A stretch of 10,767 nucleotides of DNA. It comes from JBBAGE01 sp041655055 (GTDB lineage Bacteria > Pseudomonadota > Alphaproteobacteria > Rhodobacterales > Rhodobacteraceae). Made by a program: the position numbers and the translations under genes. The stretch lies in the NCBI GenBank assembly GCA_041655055.1, contig JBBAGE010000077.1, positions 1 through 10,767 on the forward strand, read 5' to 3'. How positions within the stretch are numbered: the first letter of the stretch is position 1; every line of letters starts with the position of its first letter. The notes below the pieces were generated by a model. That model did not search any database. It was not told where the DNA came from and saw only the letters and a list, made by a program, of their open reading frames with translations. This document shows, one piece after another, positions 1 through 6,471 of the stretch.

Positions 1-1020
1 ATTGGCAACGCCGGCTGCCGCACAAATCGGATGCGACGAATAGGTCCAGCCATGGCCGATTGCGCCGAGTTCGTCAGAGCCTTGCACCAGCACATCCCAC
101 ATCTTTTCGGCGACGATGGTGCCCGAGAGCGGCGCATAGGCCGAGGTCAGCCCCTTGGCGATGGTGATGAGGTCGGGCTTCATGCCGTAATGGTCAGAGC
201 CGAACATCGTGCCAAGACGGCCAAATCCGGTGACAACTTCGTCGGCAACCAGCAGCACATCGTATTTTTCCAGCACGGCCTGAATTTTTGCCCAATAGCC
301 GGCAGGTGGCGGCACCAGCCCGCCGGTGCCAAGGATCGGTTCGCCGATAAAGGCTGCAATGGTTTCCGGCCCTTCTGCGAGGATCAGCTCTTCAAGCTTG
401 TCGGCGCAATGCTGTGAGAACCGTTCTTCCGACATCGAGCGATCTTCGCGGCGGAAATAATAGGGGGCCTCGGTGTGCAGAACCGGGGCGCGCGGCAGGT
501 CAAAGGCGTTGTGAAACACTTCAAGACCCGTCAGCGAACCGGTCATGACGCCGGAACCATGATAACCGCGCCAGCGCGAGATGATCTTCTTCTTTTCCGG
601 GCGGCCCAGAATGTTGTTGTAATACCAGATCAGCTTGATGTTGGTTTCATTGGCGTCGGAGCCGGTCAGGCCGAAATAAACCCGGCTCATATGGGCAGGC
701 GCGCGGTCGATAATCATCTTCGACAGGGTGATCGAGGCGTCGGTGCCGTGGCCGACATAGGCGTGGTAATAGGCAAGCTCATGCGCCTGTTTTGCAATGG
801 CCTCGGCGATCTCTGTGCGGCCATAACCGACATTGACGCAATAAAGGCCGGCAAAGGCATCGAGGCTTTTCTTGCCTGAAATGTCGTGGATCCACACGCC
901 TTCACCGCCCGCCATCACCCGCGTTGGCGTTTCACCACGGGCGTGCATGCCCATATGGGTAGAGGGATGAAAGAAGTGGTCGCGGTCCCACGCGGTCAAT
1001 TCGTTGGAGCGATTGGGCAT
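1..1020 (-). CDS. atf: Class III PLP aminotransferase (ectoine-catabolic, DoeD/Atf type), C-terminus cut off by window edge
   Basis: Fold-type I, class III aminotransferase, proposed to convert L-2,4-diaminobutyrate from ectoine breakdown to aspartate-4-semialdehyde in the cytoplasm. The frame is open from ATG 1020 to the left edge: 340 codons of a family usually about 450-460 residues long, so roughly the last quarter is missing. Visible class III motifs: GSDAN (120-124) and YHG (153-155) around the PLP phosphate and ring, GEP at 226-228, ADEVVTGFGR (259-268) with Asp260 for the pyridine nitrogen, and the Schiff-base Lys289 in TIAKG. The start is supported by AAGGA at about 1029-1033 on the minus strand, upstream of the ATG. 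It lies 27 bases after ssd on the same strand, hence co-transcribed. The class is certain. The diaminobutyrate substrate is inferred from context; an omega-amino acid:pyruvate type specificity cannot be excluded from sequence alone. Confidence 0.9.
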   Translation of the reverse strand, partial: MPNRSNELTAWDRDHFFHPSTHMGMHARGETPTRVMAGGEGVWIHDISGKKSLDAFAGLYCVNVGYGRTEIAEAIAKQAHELAYYHAYVGHGTDASITLSKMIIDRAPAHMSRVYFGLTGSDANETNIKLIWYYNNILGRPEKKKIISRWRGYHGSGVMTGSLTGLEVFHNAFDLPRAPVLHTEAPYYFRREDRSMSEERFSQHCADKLEELILAEGPETIAAFIGEPILGTGGLVPPPAGYWAKIQAVLEKYDVLLVADEVVTGFGRLGTMFGSDHYGMKPDLITIAKGLTSAYAPLSGTIVAEKMWDVLVQGSDELGAIGHGWTYSSHPICAAAGVAN

Positions 1021-1047
1021 ATTAGGGGTCCTTATCATTGCGTCGCA

Positions 1048-2541
1048 TCAGGCGGCATCGAGACACAGATATTTAAGGTCAGTAAAGGCTTCGAGACCGT
1101 GGCGGGCGCCTTCGCGGCCAAGGCCAGATTGCTTGACCCCGCCAAACGGCACCGGCGCGCCGGTAATCCTGACCCGGTTGATCGCCACCATGCCATAGTC
1201 AAGTGCACGGCCCATTCGCAGTTGCCTTGCGCCGTTCTCGCTCACCACATAGGCAACAAGGCCATATTCGGTGGCGTTGGCGCGGGCGATCACCTCGGCT
1301 TCGCTGTCAAAGGCGGTGACGGCAGCGACCGGTCCAAAGGTTTCTTCATGCATGATGCGGGCGCTGTCCGGCACATCGACAAGCAAGGTGGGCTGGAAAA
1401 ACAGCTTGCCAGCGGCATGGCGTTTTCCACCTGCAAGGCACTTTGCGCCGCAGGCCAGTGCATCAGTCACTTGTTCCTCAACCTTAGTGATGGCACGTTC
1501 GTGCATCAGCGGGCCGATCTTGACCCCATTTTCCAACCCCATGCCGACCTTGAGCGCCGCGACTTGCTCCGCAAAGGCCGCGCAAAAACGCGCATAAATG
1601 CCGCGCTGGACATAGATGCGGTTGGCGGCAAGGCAATCCTGCCCGGAGGTGGCGAATTTGGCATCAATGGCAATATCGACGGCTTTGCCGATGTCGGCGT
1701 CATCAAACACGATCAGCGGCGCGTGGCCGCCAAGTTCCATCACGAGCCGTTTCATTGTCGGCGCGCATTGCGCTGCAATCAGACGGCCGATTTCGGTTGA
1801 ACCGGTAAAGCTGAGTGCGCGCACCCGCGCATCCTTGCAAAGCACGCCAACGATGGTTTTTGCGTCACCTGTCACGACATTGAACACGCCTGCGGGAAGG
1901 CCGGCACGTTCGCCAAGTTCAGCCAGCGCCAGGGCCGACAGGGGTGTGTCGGAAGACGGGTGTGCGACAATTGTGCAGCCGGCGGCAAGGGCAGCGGCGG
2001 CCTTGCGGGTCAGCATGGCTGAAGGAAAATTCCACGGCGTCACCAGCGCAACCACGCCCAATGGCTCGCGTCGCACCATCATTTCCGCATCAGGCAGATG
2101 GCTGGTGATGCTTTCGACATTCACACGTCGCGCTTCTTGCGCATACCATTCAACGAATGAGGAGCCATAGTCGATTTCACCGCGCGCCTCATTCAGCGGC
2201 TTGCCCTGTTCAAGTGTCATCAGCAGCGCAAGGTCTTCCTTTGCCGCAATAATCAATTCGAACCATCGGTGCAGGATTGCAGTGCGTTGTTGCGGCAGCA
2301 AGGCGCGCCATGCCGGGAAGGCATCGGACGCGGCATCAATGGCACGCTCGGTTTCGGCAGGGCCAAGGGCTGCCACCCAGGCAAGGTTCGCGCCGGTTGC
2401 GGGATCGCTGACATCGAAACCCTCGCCGTTTTCGCCAGCAGTCCAATGCCCACCGACATAGGCGAGTTCGCGATGCAGTCGCCGGTCAGCGAGATGATCA
2501 AACGCCTCATGGCGAATTGTGCGGGCAAGTGTAGCAGACAT
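1048..2541 (-). CDS. ssd: NAD(P)-dependent aldehyde dehydrogenase, GabD/SSADH-like, probably aspartate-semialdehyde dehydrogenase (DoeC/Ssd)
   Basis: 497-residue ALDH-superfamily enzyme, close in layout to E. coli GabD. In ectoine clusters this gene is annotated ssd and corresponds to DoeC, which oxidises aspartate-4-semialdehyde to aspartate. Motifs: PWNFP (169-173, with the oxyanion-hole Asn171), FTGSTEIGR (245-253), MELGGHAP (268-275, general base Glu269), GQDC with nucleophile Cys303, EETFGP (399-404), and PFGGVKQSG (465-473). Two oddities stand out. The usual cofactor-binding Lys in the 'KPxxxTP' element is His194 (AHPSSDTP). The Arg six residues before the catalytic Cys of SSADHs is Ala297. 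Start ATG 2541 is preceded by GAGG with 5-base spacing on the minus strand. It lies between asnC and atf in the order known from Ruegeria clusters. The family call is firm; the substrate is inferred. Confidence 0.92.
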   Translation of the reverse strand: MSATLARTIRHEAFDHLADRRLHRELAYVGGHWTAGENGEGFDVSDPATGANLAWVAALGPAETERAIDAASDAFPAWRALLPQQRTAILHRWFELIIAAKEDLALLMTLEQGKPLNEARGEIDYGSSFVEWYAQEARRVNVESITSHLPDAEMMVRREPLGVVALVTPWNFPSAMLTRKAAAALAAGCTIVAHPSSDTPLSALALAELGERAGLPAGVFNVVTGDAKTIVGVLCKDARVRALSFTGSTEIGRLIAAQCAPTMKRLVMELGGHAPLIVFDDADIGKAVDIAIDAKFATSGQDCLAANRIYVQRGIYARFCAAFAEQVAALKVGMGLENGVKIGPLMHERAITKVEEQVTDALACGAKCLAGGKRHAAGKLFFQPTLLVDVPDSARIMHEETFGPVAAVTAFDSEAEVIARANATEYGLVAYVVSENGARQLRMGRALDYGMVAINRVRITGAPVPFGGVKQSGLGREGARHGLEAFTDLKYLCLDAA

Positions 2542-2666
2542 GACGGCCTCGCGATGAAAACGATGCGGCCAACCTAGGTCCGGATTGCCGGAGAAGGAGA
2601 CTGTTTGTGGCTCTTTTTGCAGAGAGATCGACTGTGGAAATTCCCGAAGGCGGAGAGTTTCTCCTT
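2542..2666 (-). other. asnC-ssd intergenic spacer with two small hairpins; possible attenuator or 5' leader
   Basis: This 125-base gap separates asnC from ssd and is unusually long for the cluster, where other gaps are 0-45 bases. Two inverted repeats are visible: GGAGA (2652-2656) with TCTCC (2660-2664), flanked by CCCGAA (2643-2648) and TTCGGG (2673-2678) so that the outer stem spans the asnC stop codon; and TCCGG (2579-2583) with CCGGA (2588-2592). Neither is followed on the minus strand by a T-run, so a classic intrinsic terminator is not supported. It may dampen read-through or hold a separate ssd promoter, but I see no convincing promoter boxes. Confidence 0.25.
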
Positions 2667-3173
2667 TCAGATTTCGGGCGAAAGCAATTGCATCACCGGC
2701 TGCACCACCTCGTCCTTTACCGTGCGAGTGATTATGTAGGTGAAGTAGCGATCAATGCCGATCTCGCGTTCGAGCAGCGAATCGACAAAGCGCTGATAGG
2801 CGTCGATGTCGCGTGCGGCGACCTTGACCATGTAATCGATGCCGCCGCCGACTGACCAGCACGCCACCACCTCCGGGCAGGTGCGGATAACACGCTCGAA
2901 CCGCTCGAAATCGGCCTGCCGGTGGTTTCCCAGCGTAATCTCAATCAATACCCCGGTCACCGGGGCGACAAGCCGTAGGTCAAGCCGCGCATGATAGCCA
3001 GCGATGATGCCCGCCTTTTCCAGCCGTGCCAGCCGCGTCCAGCACGGCGTTGGCGACAGGCCGGCCTTTTCGGCCAGTGCAAGTTTGGTGATACGACCGT
3101 CGCGCTGGATCGCGTCGAGGATCTTCAGGTCAATGGCATCAAGTCTGAGGACATCAAGTCTGGGTGCGGTCAT
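2667..3173 (-). CDS. asnC: Lrp/AsnC-family transcriptional regulator of ectoine catabolism (DoeX-like)
   Basis: 168-residue feast/famine regulator. The N-terminal winged HTH covers about residues 10-60 (LDAIDLKILDAIQRDGR, then the family-typical KLALAEKAGLSPTPCWTRLARLEKAGII). The C-terminal RAM effector/oligomerisation domain covers about 70-150, with a VGGGIDYMVKV stretch at the position of the usual G-D-Y-D-Y core. Length is normal for the family (150-170). It is the first gene of the minus-strand unit asnC-ssd-atf and divergent from enuR, with 63 bases between the likely starts. In Halomonas the homologue DoeX binds ectoine-catabolic promoters, and AsnC genes accompany eut clusters widely, so a local regulatory role is expected. 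No clear Shine-Dalgarno precedes ATG 3173; no better in-frame start was apparent. Family is certain; its effector (perhaps diaminobutyrate or N-acetyl-diaminobutyrate) is inferred. Confidence 0.92.
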   Translation of the reverse strand: MTAPRLDVLRLDAIDLKILDAIQRDGRITKLALAEKAGLSPTPCWTRLARLEKAGIIAGYHARLDLRLVAPVTGVLIEITLGNHRQADFERFERVIRTCPEVVACWSVGGGIDYMVKVAARDIDAYQRFVDSLLEREIGIDRYFTYIITRTVKDEVVQPVMQLLSPEI

Positions 3174-3200
3174 GTTGCAGCATGTGTTTCGGAATCGGGA

Positions 3201-3244
3201 TTGTCAATTGACATGATTAGCCCCACTAATGAAATCATGACAAT
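3201..3244. promoter_or_regulatory. Divergent asnC/enuR control region with paired operator-like motif
   Basis: Between the divergent starts there is a perfect 12-bp palindrome TGTCAATTGACA (3202-3213), a plus-strand TTGACATGATT (3208-3218), and a minus-strand TTGTCATGATT (3243-3233). The last two differ only at A/T position 4 and face each other, with centres about 25 bases apart. The same two variants recur upstream of ehuA (4702-4735) with centres 23 bases apart. This co-occurrence at the only two plausible control points suggests a shared operator, most simply for EnuR and possibly for the AsnC regulator. The minus-strand copy overlaps the preferred enuR start codon (3237), fitting autoregulation. 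The binding protein is inferred. Confidence 0.55.
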
Positions 3245-4622
3245 ATGGCGCCCCGATCCCAGCTTAATTCGCCGTCCGGCATATTTGTCGCTGGCGGACC
3301 AGATTGCACGGGCAATTCATGACGGACATTTGGAAAGTGGTGCCCGGCTGGCGACGCATCGGCAGTTGGCGGATGAGATGAACTTGTCGGTGCAGACGAT
3401 CAGCCGGGCGTATGAGGAACTGATCCGGCGGGGGCTGGTGTCGGGCGAGATCGGACGCGGGACGTTTGTGCAGGCGCGCCAGCCGGAGCCAGCACCGCCT
3501 TATCTGCCGGAACGAATGGGCAACCTGATTGATCTGTCGATCCTCAAACCGGTATGCGAGCCGATGCATCTGGACAAGATGCGCGCGGTGCTGGGGCAAC
3601 TGGCGCTGGACCTGCCGGCGAGTGCGGCGCTGTCGTTCCGGCCCAATAATATCTTTCCGCGCCATCGCCTCGCGGCGGTCGAATGGCTGCGGGGCTGCGG
3701 GCTGGAGACCTCACCGCTCAATATTAGTGCCACCAATGGCGCGACCGCCGGCATGACGGTGGCGCTGATGAGCGCCGCGCCGCAGGGAACAACTGTGGCA
3801 ACCGAAGCCATCGGCCACCACACGCTGGTACCGCTTGCCAGCTATCTCGGCTTTCACCTCGAGGGCCTGCCGATCGACCGCGAGGGGATATTGCCTGAGG
3901 CGCTGGACGATGCCTGCACGCGCGGCAATATCCGTACTGTCTTCGTCCAGCCGTCGGCGATCAGCCCGACCGCGACACTGATGGGCACAGCGCGGCGCGA
4001 AGCGCTGGTGACAGTGGCGCGCAAACACGATATCGCCATTATCGAAAACGACATTCTCGGCCCGCTGGTCAGCCGCATCGCGCCGCCGATCGCCGCGCTC
4101 GCGCCGGAACGCACTTTCTACGTCACCAGTTTCACCAAGATCACCCTTCCGGGCCTGCGCATCGGATATCTGGTTGCGCCCGACCGTTTTGTAGCAGCTG
4201 TCGCCAATCGTCATCTGGTGTCCAACTGGATGGCAACGCCGTTAATGGCAGAGATCGCGACACGCTGGGTACAAGACGGAACCGCCGCTGAACTGGTAAA
4301 CTGGCAACGTCAGGCAATCCATCAACGCCATGCAATTGCAGCGGAAGTGCTGTCGCAGACGCTGTTCTGGTCGCAGCCGGAAAGCCTGCATGTCTGGCTC
4401 GATCTACCGGAAGGCCAGGCTGAGGAAACCTTTGTCGCGCAGGCGCGCCTGCAAGGGGTGGCGATCGCGCCGGGCGTGTCGTTCCGGGTTGCCGATGCGT
4501 TTCAGACACCAGCGGTGCGGCTGTCGCTCGGCTCGACCAGTGAGGAAGAACTGCGCACCGGGCTTGGCGTCGTTGCCAAATTGCTAATGGCCGACCCGGA
4601 GCATTTACTGCTGGCAATTTAA
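3237..4622 (+). CDS. enuR: MocR/PdxR (GntR superfamily) PLP-dependent regulator of ectoine utilisation EnuR
   Basis: 461-residue MocR-type regulator. The N-terminal GntR winged helix is about residues 9-80 (YLSLADQIARAI, QLADEMNLSVQTISRAYEEL, GRGTFVQ), followed by a linker and an aminotransferase-I-like domain (about 105-461). The PLP-anchoring lysine is Lys301 in SFTK, followed by LPGLRIGY with the carboxylate-binding Arg308; Asp272 sits where the PLP-pyridine aspartate lies. From memory, the Ruegeria pomeroyi EnuR lysine is Lys302, so the match is very close. EnuR is a repressor relieved when N-alpha-acetyl-diaminobutyrate or diaminobutyrate reacts with PLP. I chose ATG 3237 (MTIW) because it gives the family length. 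ATG 3213 is an alternative adding eight residues; neither has a strong ribosome site. The open frame continues upstream to 2991 but there lies antisense to asnC. An oddity is Ser in place of Asn in the 'NPT' element (SPTA, about 243-246). Confidence 0.9.
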   Translation: MTIWRPDPSLIRRPAYLSLADQIARAIHDGHLESGARLATHRQLADEMNLSVQTISRAYEELIRRGLVSGEIGRGTFVQARQPEPAPPYLPERMGNLIDLSILKPVCEPMHLDKMRAVLGQLALDLPASAALSFRPNNIFPRHRLAAVEWLRGCGLETSPLNISATNGATAGMTVALMSAAPQGTTVATEAIGHHTLVPLASYLGFHLEGLPIDREGILPEALDDACTRGNIRTVFVQPSAISPTATLMGTARREALVTVARKHDIAIIENDILGPLVSRIAPPIAALAPERTFYVTSFTKITLPGLRIGYLVAPDRFVAAVANRHLVSNWMATPLMAEIATRWVQDGTAAELVNWQRQAIHQRHAIAAEVLSQTLFWSQPESLHVWLDLPEGQAEETFVAQARLQGVAIAPGVSFRVADAFQTPAVRLSLGSTSEEELRTGLGVVAKLLMADPEHLLLAI

Positions 4623-4782
4623 GCTGGAGCAGGTCGATACTGGATCCCGCGCCGAAAACGCAAAAAGTCCAACGCGCCAGACTGTCCCGCTTTGATCCAA
4701 ATTGTCATGATATTATTTTCCTAATTGACATGATTTGAAGCCTTCCCCATCGTTAGGGGCGCAACGGGGGAGAAGCGGCCGA
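4623..4782 (+). promoter_or_regulatory. ehuA upstream region with direct repeats TTGTCATGAT / TTGACATGATT (candidate EnuR operator and promoter)
   Basis: The 160-base enuR-ehuA gap has an AT-rich core (about 4700-4737) in otherwise GC-rich DNA. It carries TTGTCATGATA at 4702-4712 and TTGACATGATT at 4725-4735 in the same orientation, 23 bases apart, near-identical to the motifs in the asnC/enuR gap; the 14-mer around the second copy matches the 3206-3219 copy at 13 of 14 positions. TTGACA (4725-4730) also equals a perfect sigma70-type -35 box, though the downstream -10 is weak; TATTAT at 4711-4716 is a -10-like sequence without a good -35. MocR proteins generally bind paired repeats, so this is a plausible EnuR site. 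No terminator for enuR is visible, so some read-through into ehuA is possible. Confidence 0.5.
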
Positions 4783-5571
4783 ATGGTTGTGCCTATCATC
4801 AAGATCGACAAAATCACCAAAAGCTTCGGCGCGCTGAAGGTGCTGGACGATCTGTCGATGCAGGTGCAGCCGGGCGAAAAACTGGCGCTGATTGGGCCGT
4901 CCGGTTCCGGCAAGACGACGATCCTGCGTATCCTGATGACGCTGGAGCGGATTGATGGCGGCCATATCGAGATCGAGGGCGAACAGCTCTACCACATGCC
5001 GAAGAATGGCAGCGGACTGGTGCCGGCGGATGAACGCCACCTTGCCAAAATGCGCCAGAAAATCGGCATGGTGTTTCAGCTGTTCAACCTGTTTCCGCAT
5101 AAATCGGTAATCGACAATGTGACGCTCGCGCCGCGCCTGACCAAGAATATGTCGCGTGCCGATGCGGAAAAACGCGCCATGGAACTGCTTGACATGGTCG
5201 GCATGGCCGACAGGGCGAAGAACATGCCGTCGCAGCTGTCCGGCGGCCAGAAACAGCGCGTGGCGATTGCCCGCGCGCTGGCGTTGTCGCCAAAGATCAT
5301 GCTGTTTGATGAAGTGACGTCGGCACTCGATCCGGAACTGGTTGAGGAAGTGCTGAACGTGATGCGCAAGCTGGCTGCTGAAACTGACACGACGATGCTG
5401 TTGGTAACCCACGAGATGGGATTTGCGCATGATTTTGCCGACCGGGTGCTGTTTTTCGACAAGGGCAGCATTGTTGAGGAAGGCACACCCACCGAGATTT
5501 TCTCCAATCCAAAGCAGGAACGTACGCAAGCGTTCTTGAAAAAGATCATCGCGGCAGGCCATCGGGTCTGA
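4783..5571 (+). CDS. ehuA: Ectoine/hydroxyectoine ABC importer, ATP-binding subunit EhuA
   Basis: 262-residue polar-amino-acid-type (PAAT, GlnQ-like) ABC ATPase that powers import on the cytoplasmic face of the EhuCD permease. Motifs in order: Walker A GPSGSGKT (38-45), Q-loop Gln99 in MVFQLFNLF, signature LSGGQ (152-156), Walker B IMLFDE (172-177) with catalytic Glu177, D-loop SALD (180-183), and switch His210 in LVTHEM. All catalytic elements are intact. ATG 4783 is chosen because a purine-rich GGGGGAGAAG (4766-4775) lies seven bases upstream and the protein then starts, as family members do, just before the KSFG strand. An in-frame ATG at 4735 would add 16 residues of poor homology. It is the first gene of the importer block, 160 bases after enuR and 45 bases before ehuB. 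Confidence 0.93.
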   Translation: MVVPIIKIDKITKSFGALKVLDDLSMQVQPGEKLALIGPSGSGKTTILRILMTLERIDGGHIEIEGEQLYHMPKNGSGLVPADERHLAKMRQKIGMVFQLFNLFPHKSVIDNVTLAPRLTKNMSRADAEKRAMELLDMVGMADRAKNMPSQLSGGQKQRVAIARALALSPKIMLFDEVTSALDPELVEEVLNVMRKLAAETDTTMLLVTHEMGFAHDFADRVLFFDKGSIVEEGTPTEIFSNPKQERTQAFLKKIIAAGHRV

Positions 5572-5616
5572 CCGCAGGCGACAACGAAAATTCCAGGGAA
5601 CAAGGGAGCCAGGAAT

Positions 5617-6462
5617 ATGAGGAAACTGATCGTCGGCGGAATTGCCGCCGCAACAGCCATCGCTGCCATCGCCATTGGTGCGCAGGCACAAGATAACCCG
5701 AAGCTTGAGCAGCTCAAGGAGCAGGGCTTTGCCCGCATCGCCATCGCCAACGAGCCGCCCTTCACGGCGGTCGCGGCTGACGGCAAGGTGTCAGGAGCCG
5801 GGCCGGATGTGGCCAAGGCCGTTTTTAAGCGTCTCGGCGTACCGGAAGTCGTGGCGTCGATCTCGGAATATGGTGCGATGATTCCGGGCCTGCAGGCGCG
5901 CCGTCATGATGTGGTCACTGCCGGTCTGTTCATGAAGAAGGACCGCTGCGATGCGGTGGCTTATTCGGAGCCAATCCTGTGTGACGCAGAGGCCTTTCTG
6001 GTCAAGAAGGGCAACCCGAAAGGGCTGAATACCTTCGCTGATATCGCCGCCCATGCCGATGCCACTATCGGCGCACCGGGCGGTGGCACCGAAGAGCGGC
6101 TGGCACTTGACGCGGGTGTGCCGCGTGACCGCGTTGTCGTGGTGCCGGACGGCCAGAGCGGCCTGCGCATGTTGCAGGATGGCCGTCTTGACGTCTATTC
6201 GCTACCGGTGCTGTCGATCAGCGATCTGATGCGGCTGGCCAATGATGACAGTCTTGAAATGGTCGCGCCGGTTTCGGATGCGCCGGTCTATTGCGACGGT
6301 GCCGCCTTCCGCAAGGGCGACGACGCGCTGCGCGATGCGTTCGACGTCGAACTGACCAAGCTGAAGGAATCTGGCGAGTTCGCCAAAATCATCGAGCCTT
6401 ATGGCTTCTCGGCGGCCGCAGCGATGTCAACATCGCGCGAGAAACTCTGCGCCGCGCAGTGA
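5617..6462 (+). CDS. ehuB: Periplasmic ectoine/hydroxyectoine-binding protein EhuB
   Basis: 281-residue family 3 solute-binding protein with an N-terminal signal peptide: MRK, a hydrophobic Ala/Ile core at about 4-21, and an AQA-type cleavage site near residue 24. In the S. meliloti EhuB structure the ligand, as I recall, sits in a cage of Phe24, Tyr60 and Phe80 with Glu21 and Arg85. Here Glu46 and Phe49 (NEPPF), Tyr85 (SEYG), Phe105 (LFMKK) and Arg110 occur at exactly those positions plus 25, which is strong support for ectoine specificity. Other SBP features are GAPGGGTEE (152-160) and a C-terminal lobe ending near 281; four cysteines remain in the mature protein (111, 122, 226, 278). The start at 5617 has GGGAG eight bases upstream. 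It follows ehuA by 45 bases and is separated from ehuC by 137 bases containing a strong hairpin. Confidence 0.94.
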   Translation: MRKLIVGGIAAATAIAAIAIGAQAQDNPKLEQLKEQGFARIAIANEPPFTAVAADGKVSGAGPDVAKAVFKRLGVPEVVASISEYGAMIPGLQARRHDVVTAGLFMKKDRCDAVAYSEPILCDAEAFLVKKGNPKGLNTFADIAAHADATIGAPGGGTEERLALDAGVPRDRVVVVPDGQSGLRMLQDGRLDVYSLPVLSISDLMRLANDDSLEMVAPVSDAPVYCDGAAFRKGDDALRDAFDVELTKLKESGEFAKIIEPYGFSAAAAMSTSREKLCAAQ

Positions 6463-6471
6463 TAGCGACAC

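Noticed and set aside
886..1800. 304-codon open frame on the plus strand
   Set aside because: It is antisense to ssd and the end of the intergenic/atf start, has no recognisable domain, and the minus-strand genes have full family motifs.
2991..3236. Possible N-terminal extension of EnuR to ATG 2991
   Set aside because: It lies antisense within asnC, lacks homology-like content, and would make the protein far longer than other EnuR proteins.
4623..4700. Possible intrinsic terminator after enuR
   Set aside because: I find no stable stem followed by a T-run in this part of the gap.
4745..4770. CCCC (4745-4748) could pair with GGGG at 4756-4759 or at 4766-4769, a possible leader switch masking the ehuA ribosome site
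   Set aside because: Four-base G/C stems arise easily in this GC-rich DNA and there is no conserved aptamer-like structure; too weak to report as a riboswitch.
4753..5691. 312-codon open frame on the minus strand
   Set aside because: Antisense shadow of ehuA and the ehuB start; its protein is His/Arg-rich low-information sequence without a domain.
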